Shown here piece after piece: positions 42,407-49,682 of a DNA stretch of 64,000 nt (the first letter of the stretch is position 1; each line of letters opens with the position of its first letter). The translations under genes and the position numbers were made by a program. The DNA comes from Streptomyces albireticuli. Lineage in GTDB: Bacteria > Actinomycetota > Actinomycetes > Streptomycetales > Streptomycetaceae. The stretch spans positions 682,001-746,000 of the forward strand of contig NZ_JAJQQS010000002.1 in the NCBI RefSeq assembly GCF_021228125.1, written 5' to 3'. Below the pieces are notes generated by a model. It worked only from the letters and a program-made list of their open reading frames with translations. It did not search any database and was not told where the DNA came from.

Positions 42407-43762
42407 ATGTCTGTCCCCACCCTTGCCGCCGACCGTTCGGTTTGCCCGCCTCTGCCCGTTCTCGGGAGGGATGTCCGGGTGCCGCTCGTGACCGGCGGCG
42501 AGGTGACCTACGCGGCCCTCGACTACGCGGCCAGCGCGCCCGCCCTCCAGCGGGTCTGGGACGACGTGGCGGCGTACGCGCCCTACTACGGCAGCGTGCA
42601 CCGCGGGGCCGGTTACCTCTCCCAGCTCTCCACCGACCTCTTCGAGAACAGCCGCGCCGAGGTCGCCGCCTTCCTCGGCTGCCGGCCGGACGACCAGGTG
42701 GTCTTCACCCGCTCGACCACCGACTCCCTCAACCTCCTCGCGGCCGCGCTCCCGGCCGGCTGCCGCGTGTTCGTCTTCGAGACCGAGCACCACGCGGCGC
42801 TGCTCCCCTGGGAGCGGCGCGCGGACGTCACGGTCACCTACCTCGACGCGCCCCGCTCGCCGCGCGAGGCCGTCGAGACCCTGGAGCGCGCCCTCGCCGA
42901 CCGGGAGCCCTACGGCCCCGCGCTGGTCTGTGTGACGGCCGCGTCGAACGTGACGGGCGAGCTGTGGCCCGTACGGGAGCTGGCCGCGGCCGCGCACGCC
43001 CACGGCGCCCGGATCGTGGTCGACGCCGCGCAACTCGCCCCGCACCACCCGGTGGACGTCGCGGAGCTCGACGCAGACTGGATCGCCTTCTCGGGGCACA
43101 AGCTGTACGCGCCGTTCGGCGCCGGGGTGCTCGCCGGCCGGCCGGACTGGCTCCAGGGCGCGGCGCCCTACCTGGCGGGCGGCGGCGCGACCCGCCAGGT
43201 GGCGCGGGGTGCCGACGGCGGGGTTCGCGTCGACTGGCACGACACCGTGGCCCGGCACGAGGCGGGCTCGCCCAACGTCATCGGGGCCTACGCCATCGCC
43301 TCCGCCTGCAAGGCGCTCACCGAGGCGGGGTTCGAGACGCTCGTGGAGCGCGAGCGGCGGCTCATCGAGGCGGTCCGGGCGGGCCTCGCCGAGGTGCCGG
43401 AGGTCCGGGTGCTCTCGCTCTTCGGCGACGACGCGCCGCGGGTAGGCGTGCTCGCCTTCACCGTGGACGGATGGAACAGCTCGCACTTCGCGGCGGCCCT
43501 CTCCGCGGAGTACGGCATCGGCGTCCGCGACGGCCTGTTCTGCGCGCACCCGCTCGTACGCCTCCTGCTCGGCGGCGCGCCGGACGCGCCGGGGGAGTGC
43601 GGGGCGCCCGACGGGGGGAACCTGAACGCGATCCGGGTGAGCTTCGGGGCGGGGACGCCGGACGAGCACGTGGCGCGGTTCGTGTCCGCGGTGCGGGAGC
43701 TTGTGCGGGACGGGGCGCGGTGGTCGTACCGGACGGTGGGTGGGCGGTGCGTTCCCGCGTAG
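42407..43762 (+). CDS. Class V aminotransferase-fold PLP enzyme, cysteine desulfurase-like
   Basis: A 451-residue enzyme resembling SufS/CsdA. It has ETEHHAALLPW (substrate and cofactor histidines), VVDAAQLAPHHPVDV (D in the PLP-binding strand), PLP lysine K232 in FSGHKLYAPFG and a cysteine C379 in VRDGLFCAHPL located as in group II desulfurases. The family is about 400-450 residues. Control by a SAM-IV riboswitch places it in sulfur or methionine metabolism, perhaps mobilising sulfur when S-adenosylmethionine is low. ATG 42407 has GGGAG at 6-7 bases. The stop is followed by a dispersed repeat. Confidence 0.88.
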   Translation: MSVPTLAADRSVCPPLPVLGRDVRVPLVTGGEVTYAALDYAASAPALQRVWDDVAAYAPYYGSVHRGAGYLSQLSTDLFENSRAEVAAFLGCRPDDQVVFTRSTTDSLNLLAAALPAGCRVFVFETEHHAALLPWERRADVTVTYLDAPRSPREAVETLERALADREPYGPALVCVTAASNVTGELWPVRELAAAAHAHGARIVVDAAQLAPHHPVDVAELDADWIAFSGHKLYAPFGAGVLAGRPDWLQGAAPYLAGGGATRQVARGADGGVRVDWHDTVARHEAGSPNVIGAYAIASACKALTEAGFETLVERERRLIEAVRAGLAEVPEVRVLSLFGDDAPRVGVLAFTVDGWNSSHFAAALSAEYGIGVRDGLFCAHPLVRLLLGGAPDAPGECGAPDGGNLNAIRVSFGAGTPDEHVARFVSAVRELVRDGARWSYRTVGGRCVPA

Positions 43763-43800
43763 GGGTGTGCGGGTGCGGCGGCGGGCGGGTGGTGCGCCTG

Positions 43801-43886
43801 CGGCGGGCCTTGTCCCCACCCCGCCCCTTCCCGAACCGGGGCTCCGCCCCGGACCCCGGTCCTCAAACGCCGGACGGGCTGATTTG
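43801..43886. repeat. Dispersed palindromic intergenic element, copy C
   Basis: CCCCGCCCCTTCCCGAACCG, GGGGCTCCGCCCC hairpin, GGACCCCGGTCCTCAAACGC and CGGACGGGCTGA follow one another as in copies A and B. It separates convergent genes. Confidence 0.75.
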
Positions 43887-43901
43887 TTGCCCGGAACCGG
43901 G

Positions 43902-44183
43902 CTACGCGTCCAGGCCGATGGCGAACGCCGCCTCCAGGTCGTGGTGCGAGTACGTGCGGAACGCGATGTGCGTCTCCGTCGAGGCCACGCCCGGGACCTT
44001 GCTGATGCGGCCGGGGATGACGTCCGCCAGGTCGTCGTGGCGCGCCACCCGGACCATCGCGATCAGGTCGTGCGCGCCGGTGACGGAGTAGACCTCGCTG
44101 ACCCCCTCCAGCGCGGCGATCTCCTCGGCGATCTCCGGGATGCGGTCGACGTCGGTCTTGATGAGGACGATCGAAGTGATCAC
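43902..44183 (-). CDS. Stand-alone Lrp/AsnC ligand-binding (RAM) domain protein
   Basis: A 93-residue protein consisting only of the effector domain of Lrp/AsnC regulators, without a DNA-binding domain. ITSIVLIKTDVDRIPEIAEEIAALEGVSEVYSVTGAHDLIAMVRVARHDDLADV is the beta-alpha-beta-beta-alpha-beta RAM fold, which oligomerises and binds amino acids. GTG 44183 has AGGAG 7 bases upstream and overlaps the stop of the rhomboid protease gene as GTGA, so both are coupled. Its function as a stand-alone sensor, or as a partner of full-length Lrp proteins, is unknown. Confidence 0.92.
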   Translation of the reverse strand: MITSIVLIKTDVDRIPEIAEEIAALEGVSEVYSVTGAHDLIAMVRVARHDDLADVIPGRISKVPGVASTETHIAFRTYSHHDLEAAFAIGLDA

Positions 44184-44950
44184 GGCTGGCTCCTATCGGG
44201 GGTCGGGGGCGGTCCCCCGGGAGAGCTCAGGCCCTCGCTCGGCCCGGCTGCGCCCTTCACTCTAACCGCACGCCTGTACCGGGCCCACGCGTAGAGGAAG
44301 CCGAGCGAGAAGCCCACCACATGGGCGAGATAGGCGACTCCGGGCCGGTCGTCGGCCGCCCGGGCGGCCAGCCACTGCAGGACGAACCAGAAGAGCAGGA
44401 CGGCCCAGGCGGGGAAGCGCAACGGCAGGAAGAAGAGGAACGGGAAGAGGCTGGTGACCCGGGCCCGGGGGAAGAGGTAGAGGAAGGCCCCGAGCACCCC
44501 GGAGATCGCTCCGGAGGCCCCGACGAGCGTCTGCTCGGAGTGGGCGTGCGCGGCGGCGTAGCCGAGCAGTGCCAGCACCCCGGCGGCGAGGTAGAAGAGC
44601 GCGAAGGCGACCCGGCCCATGCGCTCCTCGGCCATGGCGCCGAAGACGTGGAGGAAGAGCATGTTCCCCAGCAGGTGCAGCCAGTTGCCGTGCAGGAAGA
44701 GAGCCGTGAGCGGGGTGAGCGCCTCGCCCGGCGGGCCGTGCCACAGCTCCTCCGGCACCACGCCCCAGCGGGCGAAGTAGGCGCTCTGCGCGGCCAGCTG
44801 CGCGGGCCCGGAGGTGTCGGCCCCGGGGGCGGTCGGCCAGATCGTCAGGCCGGAGGTGGGGCCGAGCACGAAGACGGCACAGCAGATGCCCATGAGGGCG
44901 TAGGTGACCACGGGCGTCGCGGACCCCGGGCGCGCTGCCTTTCCGATCAT
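44180..44950 (-). CDS. Rhomboid-family intramembrane serine protease
   Basis: A 256-residue membrane protein with about six transmembrane helices. LFLHGNWLHLLGNMLFLHVFG carries the conserved HxxxN region, VGASGAISGVLGAFLYLFPRARV contains the catalytic serine motif GASG, and AYLAHVVGFSLGFLYAW the catalytic histidine. It cleaves substrates within the membrane. ATG 44950 (MIGKAARPGS) is chosen over the open upstream frame. It is translationally coupled to the downstream RAM-domain gene by a GTGA overlap. Confidence 0.93.
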   Translation of the reverse strand: MIGKAARPGSATPVVTYALMGICCAVFVLGPTSGLTIWPTAPGADTSGPAQLAAQSAYFARWGVVPEELWHGPPGEALTPLTALFLHGNWLHLLGNMLFLHVFGAMAEERMGRVAFALFYLAAGVLALLGYAAAHAHSEQTLVGASGAISGVLGAFLYLFPRARVTSLFPFLFFLPLRFPAWAVLLFWFVLQWLAARAADDRPGVAYLAHVVGFSLGFLYAWARYRRAVRVKGAAGPSEGLSSPGGPPPTPDRSQP

Positions 44951-45195
44951 GAGCAGATCATGGCGTACCGGCAGCAAACCGCACAGAGCGCCTCGCCGGG
45001 GCGCGGATGCGGGGCCGTACTGCGGCCATCTGGGCGCCGCATGACCATCAGGACGTAGGGTTACGGGGAGCACACCCGCAGTTCGACGGCGCACCGCGGC
45101 CCGCCGGGATGCCCGAACGGCGCCCGGCCGGAGAGTAGAAGGCCGGGCCCCGGCCGACGACAGACCGACGACAGACGAGGACGGACGGCGACACC

Positions 45196-45435
45196 ATGGG
45201 CGTTCCCCAGCCGACGGCGGAGACCCGCTGGCGCTGCACGCTGTGCGGCAATCTGACCAGGTTCGACGTGACGCGGTCGACCAGGGCCGTGGAGTACGTG
45301 CACCTCGACCTGGCCGGTGAGCCTCGGGTGGAGGAGCGTGAAGTGGTCAGTGAGACGATCGAGTCCGTGCGGTGCCGGTGGTGCAACGCGGTCGACCAGA
45401 TCGAGCTGGTGGACCGGCCGGGCGCGAACGCCTGA
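45196..45435 (+). CDS. Small zinc-ribbon protein
   Basis: A 79-residue protein with two CxxC pairs, CTLC (residues 14-17) and CRWC (60-63 or so), forming a probable zinc ribbon: RWRCTLCGNLTRFDVTRSTRAVEYVHLDLAGEPRVEEREVVSETIESVRCRWCN. Such proteins often contact nucleic acid or protein partners. ATG 45196 has GAGGAC about 12 bases upstream. It lies 19 bases before the NYN-domain gene, so the two are probably cotranscribed and may act together on RNA. Confidence 0.85.
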   Translation: MGVPQPTAETRWRCTLCGNLTRFDVTRSTRAVEYVHLDLAGEPRVEEREVVSETIESVRCRWCNAVDQIELVDRPGANA

Positions 45436-45454
45436 AGAACGGGAGCGGTGAACG

Positions 45455-46834
45455 GTGGTTGAGCATACAGGCGGCGCGGACGCGGCCGGTGAACCCGAGG
45501 ACACCGGTGGGCCGGACGGTGTCGCCGAGGTGCTCGACCGACCCCTGCCCGAAGGGGTCAGGCGCCGGGTCGTCGCACTGGTCGCGGAGGCGTTCGGCGG
45601 CCTGACGGTCGCCGAACTGCCCGCCGCGCTGCGCCAGTACGCCCGGTTCACGGCCAGTCGCCGTGCCAAGTTCGCCGGCAACGCCATGGCCGCCGCCGTG
45701 GAGAACGACGCGGCCTTCCGGCAGCGGATCTCCGCCCGGCTGCGGGAGACGGGCTCCGAACTGGCCGAGGCGCTGGACGCCGGTTCGCCGCCCGCCGCCG
45801 CGGACCCCGAGGACGTGGCCGCGATGGCCTATGTCCTGCGGCCCGCCGGCTGGGTCAAGCTGGTCACGGCCGCGGGCGAGGAGGCCCAGCGGGCGAGCGC
45901 CGAACGGGCGGGCGAGGAGGCGCAGCGCGAGCTGCGGCGGCTGCGCGAGGAGCTGGCCGAGGCCCGCGCCGAGGCCCGTACGGAGAGCGAGCGCGTGCGC
46001 GCCGAGCTGGAGGCGGCGCGCAAGGAGACCGACGCGCTCCAGCGCAAGCTGCGCAGCGCGCAGAGCGACGTGCGGCGCGGCGAGGCCGCGCTGCGCAAGA
46101 CCGAGGCCGAGCTGGAGGGCGTGCGGACGGCCGGTGCCGCCGAGAAGGCCGCGGCGCTGGGCGAGGCGCGGCGGCTCAAGGCGCGGCTGTCGGAGGCCGA
46201 GGCGGCGCTGGAGGCCAGCCGCCGGGCGACCCGCGAGGGCCGCAGCGTGGAGGACATGAGGCTGCGGCTGCTGCTGGACACGGTCCTGGACGCGGCCCAG
46301 GGGCTGCGCCGCGAGCTGGCCCTGCCGCCGGCCTCGGTGCACCCGGCCGACACGGTCGACGCGGTCGAGCCGGGCCGGATGACGCCCAAGGACATCGCCA
46401 CCCGCGCGCTGTCGGAGACCGACCCGGCCCTTCTCGACCAGCTGCTGGCGCTGCCCCAGGCGCATCTGGTGGTCGACGGCTACAACGTCACCAAGACCGG
46501 CTATCCCACGATGCCGCTGGACAAGCAGCGGCTGCGGCTGCTGGGCGGGCTGGCCATGCTGGCCGCGCAGACCGGCGCGGAGATGACCTGTGTCTTCGAC
46601 GGCGCCGAGCTGGCCGCGCCGGTGCTGCTGGCGCCGCCGCGCGGGGTGCGGGTGCTGTTCAGCAAGCCGGGCGTGACGGCGGACGAGCTGATCCGCCAGC
46701 TGGTGCGCGCCGAGCCGCCGGGCCGCCCGGTGGTGGTGGTCTCCACCGACCGCGAGGTGGCCGACGGCGTCGCCAAGGCGGGCGCGCGGCCGGTGGCATC
46801 GGCCCTGCTGCTCAAGCGACTTGCCCGGACCTGA
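45455..46834 (+). CDS. NYN/YacP-like (PIN-fold) RNase candidate with coiled coil
   Basis: A 459-residue cytosolic protein. The N-terminal 135 residues form a helical domain (RQYARFTASRRAKFAGNAMAAAVENDAAFRQRI), residues 135-265 are a long charged coiled coil, and the C-terminal 150 residues are a NYN/DUF901 domain with HLVVDGYNVTKTGYP, TCVFDGAEL and VVSTDREVADG, carrying the acidic residues of PIN-like nucleases. Its relative YacP (Rae1) of Bacillus is a ribosome-associated endoribonuclease. A similar RNA-cleaving role is a reasonable inference. GTG 45455 has GGGAG at 9 bases. It is linked to the upstream zinc-ribbon gene. Confidence 0.88.
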   Translation: MVEHTGGADAAGEPEDTGGPDGVAEVLDRPLPEGVRRRVVALVAEAFGGLTVAELPAALRQYARFTASRRAKFAGNAMAAAVENDAAFRQRISARLRETGSELAEALDAGSPPAAADPEDVAAMAYVLRPAGWVKLVTAAGEEAQRASAERAGEEAQRELRRLREELAEARAEARTESERVRAELEAARKETDALQRKLRSAQSDVRRGEAALRKTEAELEGVRTAGAAEKAAALGEARRLKARLSEAEAALEASRRATREGRSVEDMRLRLLLDTVLDAAQGLRRELALPPASVHPADTVDAVEPGRMTPKDIATRALSETDPALLDQLLALPQAHLVVDGYNVTKTGYPTMPLDKQRLRLLGGLAMLAAQTGAEMTCVFDGAELAAPVLLAPPRGVRVLFSKPGVTADELIRQLVRAEPPGRPVVVVSTDREVADGVAKAGARPVASALLLKRLART

Positions 46835-46945
46835 GGCGGAGCCCGGTCGGGTGCGGCCGGCTCCGGCCGGTCCCGTACCGGGTGCTCATGGTGCCTGAAC
46901 GTCAAATTCCGCTTACCGGCCGTGTCCTGTCGGTAAAGGATGGCC

Positions 46946-46993
46946 TCATGAGGCGAAATTTTTCTCATGAGGATTTGAACGGATCATATGAGG
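46946..46993. promoter_or_regulatory. Three phased TCATGAGG-type boxes at the first nlpC promoter
   Basis: TCATGAGG at 46946, TCATGAGG at 46965 and TCATATGAGG at 46984 start exactly 19 bases apart. The first is within a perfect CCTCATGAGG palindrome. The third lies between the -35 and -10 elements. The patch is strikingly AT-rich for this genome. Confidence 0.6.
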
Positions 46994-47004
46994 GTCACTA
47001 ATGT
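46975..47004 (+). promoter_or_regulatory. Promoter of the first NlpC/P60 gene
   Basis: TTGAAC (46975-46980), an 18-base spacer and TAATGT (46999-47004) fit a Streptomyces HrdB-type promoter. Transcription would begin near 47011, giving a leader of about 105 bases. Confidence 0.55.
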
Positions 47005-47115
47005 CGGGCCTCGAACCTTCGCGCGGTAGATCATCCATTCGGGGTGGCGGCGAGGGTCCCGCCGCGACCGTGGATCCCGCGTGCCGGGCGGCCGAGGAAG
47101 AAGGAGCCCGTCTCC

Positions 47116-48213
47116 GTGGCGTCCCACCGTCGTCCCAAGCAGCCGGGCCGCACCCGGGTGACCGTGCTCACCGTGACCGCCGCCGCTGCCGTCGCCCTCT
47201 CCGCCCAGTCCGCCAGCGCGGACGAGGCGAACAAGGCGGACGTGAAGTCCAAGGTCGACAAGCTCTACGAAGAGGCGGAGCAGGCCACCGAGAAGTACAA
47301 CGGGGCCAAGGAGAAGCAGGAGAAGCTCGACAAGCAGGTCGGCGACCTCCAGGACAAGGTCGCCCGCGGCCAGGAGGAGCTCAACAAGCTCCGCAACAGC
47401 CTCGGTTCGGTCGCCACCGCCCAGTACCGCGGCGGCGCCATCGACCCCTCGCTCCAGCTGCTGCTCTCCTCCGACCCGGACAGCTTCCTGGACAAGGCGT
47501 CCACGCTCAACCAGCTCAGCGCCCGCCAGGCCGACACCCTCAAGCAGATCTCCGAGAAGCAGCGCACGCTCAAGCAGCAGCGCCAGGAGGCGACCGGCAA
47601 GCTCAAGGACCTCGGGGAGACCCGTAAGGCCCTCGGGGAGAAGAAGGAGGAGGTCCAGGGCAAGCTCGCCGAGGCCCAGAAGCTCCTCAACACGCTCACC
47701 GCCAAGGAGCGCGCCGAGATCGCCGCCGAGGACGCCAAGGAGGCCGGCGGCGGCGACGCCGCCAAGGACGGTGCCAAGGGTGATGCCAAGAGCGGGGGCG
47801 GCTCGCGCGCCGGCCGCGCCGGCGAGAGCCGCCCGGACCTCGGCAAGGACCTCCCCACCTCGGGCCGCGCCGCCGCCGCGCTCTCCGCCGCGCAGAGCAA
47901 GATCGGCACCCCGTATGTGTGGGGCGCGACCGGTCCCAGCTCCTTCGACTGCTCGGGCCTGACCTCCTGGGCGTACGCGCAGGCCGGCGTCACCCTGCCG
48001 CGCATCTCGCAGGACCAGGCCAACGCCGGCACCCGCATCTACGACCAGAGCCAGCTCAAGCCCGGTGACCTGGTCATCTTCTACGGCGACCAGCACCACG
48101 TCGGCCTCTACGCGGGCAACGGCCAGACCCTGCACGCCCCCCGCTCGGGCACCAATGTGCGCTACGAGTCGATGGGGAACATGCCCTTCCAGTTCGGTGT
48201 CCGCATAGGCTGA
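47116..48213 (+). CDS. Secreted NlpC/P60 peptidoglycan endopeptidase 1
   Basis: A 365-residue exported hydrolase. The signal peptide ends around ALSAQSASA-DE (residue 36 or so). A long coiled coil (KVDKLYEEAEQATEKYNGAKEKQEKLDKQVGDLQDKV..., to about residue 210) resembles the RipA/PcsB autoinhibitory region. A Gly/Ala/Lys spacer is followed by the C-terminal NlpC/P60 domain with catalytic cysteine in FDCSGLTSWAY and histidine in QHHVGLYAGNG. It cleaves D-Glu-DAP bonds in stem peptides. GTG 47116 has AAGGAG at 9 bases. It is a paralogue of the next gene. Confidence 0.95.
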   Translation: MASHRRPKQPGRTRVTVLTVTAAAAVALSAQSASADEANKADVKSKVDKLYEEAEQATEKYNGAKEKQEKLDKQVGDLQDKVARGQEELNKLRNSLGSVATAQYRGGAIDPSLQLLLSSDPDSFLDKASTLNQLSARQADTLKQISEKQRTLKQQRQEATGKLKDLGETRKALGEKKEEVQGKLAEAQKLLNTLTAKERAEIAAEDAKEAGGGDAAKDGAKGDAKSGGGSRAGRAGESRPDLGKDLPTSGRAAAALSAAQSKIGTPYVWGATGPSSFDCSGLTSWAYAQAGVTLPRISQDQANAGTRIYDQSQLKPGDLVIFYGDQHHVGLYAGNGQTLHAPRSGTNVRYESMGNMPFQFGVRIG

Positions 48214-48279
48214 CCGGATACGGCCGAATGGCTGAGCCGCCGCCCGTTCGGGCGAATCGCGGCGACCCCCGCTGACTCC

Positions 48280-48315
48280 ACGCCCCGCCGGTGACCTGCG
48301 TCTCCGGCGGGGCGT
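48280..48315 (+). terminator. Hairpin terminator between the two NlpC/P60 genes
   Basis: ACGCCCCGCCGG (48280-48291) pairs perfectly with CCGGCGGGGCGT (48304-48315) around a 12-base loop. It separates the two paralogous units. Confidence 0.8.
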
Positions 48316-48339
48316 CAAGTTTCCGGCGCGGAACGGTCT

Positions 48340-48369
48340 TTGAACCCGGGGTGAGCACGCCGCTACTGT
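48340..48369 (+). promoter_or_regulatory. Promoter of the second NlpC/P60 gene
   Basis: TTGAAC (48340-48345), 18 bases, TACTGT (48364-48369). Layout and both hexamers match the promoter of the first nlpC gene, with no TCATGAGG boxes. Confidence 0.6.
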
Positions 48370-48462
48370 CTGGCGCGCGGTGCCTCGGCACGCCGTCCGC
48401 ACTTCCCGGGCGGTCCGGGCGACCGCGTCCACCGGAAGCAGAGGAAGGGAGTGCGGCAGCCC

Positions 48463-49518
48463 GTGGCGTCCCACCGCCGTACCGCGCAGTCAGGTCTCAC
48501 CCAGACCGTGCGGGCCACCGTCCTGTCCGCCGCCGTGGCCACCGCGGCGGCCACCCTCACCACACCCGCGGGCGCCCGCCCCGCGGGCGACGAGAGCCGG
48601 TCCCCCGGCACCGTCAAGGCACAGGTCGACAAGCTCTACGAAGAGGCGGAGCGCGCCACCGAGAAATACAACGCGGCGGACGAACGCGCCGACGACCTGC
48701 GGGAGAAGGTGGAGCAGGCCACCGACCGCGTCGCGCGCGGCCAGGAGCAGGTCAACCGGATGCGCGCCGCCCTCGGCATGATCGCCGCCGCGCAGTACCG
48801 GAACGGTGCCGTAGCCCCCGCGCTCCAGCTGCTGCTCTCCTCCGACCCCGACGGCTACCTCGACCGGGCCGCCACCCTCGACCGGGTGAGCGGCCGCCGG
48901 AGCGAGGAGCTCCGCGCGCTCACGGAGGCCCAGCGCTCCCTGCGCCAGGAGCGGGCGGAGGCGGTGGAGGTCCTCGGGCGGCTGGAGGAGAGCCGCCGCG
49001 CCGTCGAGCGCCACAAGCGCGAGGTCGAGAAGAAGCTCGCCACGGCCCGCCGGCTGCTCAACTCCCTGCCCCGCCCCGAGCGGGCGGCCTACGCGCGGGC
49101 CTCGCGCTCGGACGGCGACGCCCGTACGGAGAGCCCGCTCGCCGCGCTGCCCGACCTCGCCGCCGTGACCTCCTCGCGCGGCGCCGCCGCGGCCATGGCG
49201 GTCCGCTCGGCCGTCGGCTCCCCCTACGCCTGGGGCGCGACCGGCCCTAGCGCGTTCGACTGCTCCGGCCTGATGCAGTGGGCCTACGGGCGGGCCGGGG
49301 TGGGTCTGCCCCGCACCTCGCAGGCACAGCGCGGCGCCGGCCGGCAGGTCTCCCTGGCGGAGGCCCGGCCCGGCGATCTGGTGATCTACCGCAGTGACGC
49401 CAGCCATGTGGCGATGTACGTGGGCAACGGTCAGGTCGTCCACGCGCCCTACCCCGGAGCCCGGGTGCGCTACGACCCGGCCAACATGATGCCCATTTCC
49501 TCCGTCACCCGGCCATGA
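48463..49518 (+). CDS. Secreted NlpC/P60 peptidoglycan endopeptidase 2
   Basis: A 351-residue paralogue of the preceding hydrolase with the same layout. It begins VASHRRTAQSG, like VASHRRPKQPG in the first, with a signal peptide ending near AGARPAGDE, a coiled coil starting VDKLYEEAERATEKYNAADERADDL and a C-terminal domain with catalytic cysteine in FDCSGLMQWAY and histidine in ASHVAMYVGNG. The spacer before the catalytic domain is shorter and less lysine-rich. GTG 48463 follows AGGAAGGGAG at about 11 bases; GTG 48451 is too close to that site. The pair is clearly a tandem duplication. Confidence 0.94.
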   Translation: MASHRRTAQSGLTQTVRATVLSAAVATAAATLTTPAGARPAGDESRSPGTVKAQVDKLYEEAERATEKYNAADERADDLREKVEQATDRVARGQEQVNRMRAALGMIAAAQYRNGAVAPALQLLLSSDPDGYLDRAATLDRVSGRRSEELRALTEAQRSLRQERAEAVEVLGRLEESRRAVERHKREVEKKLATARRLLNSLPRPERAAYARASRSDGDARTESPLAALPDLAAVTSSRGAAAAMAVRSAVGSPYAWGATGPSAFDCSGLMQWAYGRAGVGLPRTSQAQRGAGRQVSLAEARPGDLVIYRSDASHVAMYVGNGQVVHAPYPGARVRYDPANMMPISSVTRP

Positions 49519-49682
49519 GCGCGCCCTGAGCGTACGCCGGGGGGCGCGCGGCTCGTACGATGCGGGACGTGACGGGCCGGTGGTGGAGCGGACGAGGGAG
49601 CGGTCCCGGAGGTGATTCCGGGGCGGCTCTCCGGGCGTGCCGTCGGCCGGCTCGTCGGGCACCTCACGGAACGGACCGTCGA

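Noticed and set aside
46835..47115. Cyclic-di-AMP (ydaO) riboswitch upstream of the first NlpC/P60 gene
   Set aside because: Streptomyces wall-hydrolase genes can carry this riboswitch, but its conserved GGGTGAATCC-type core and long stems are absent. The AT-rich box array is a different kind of element.
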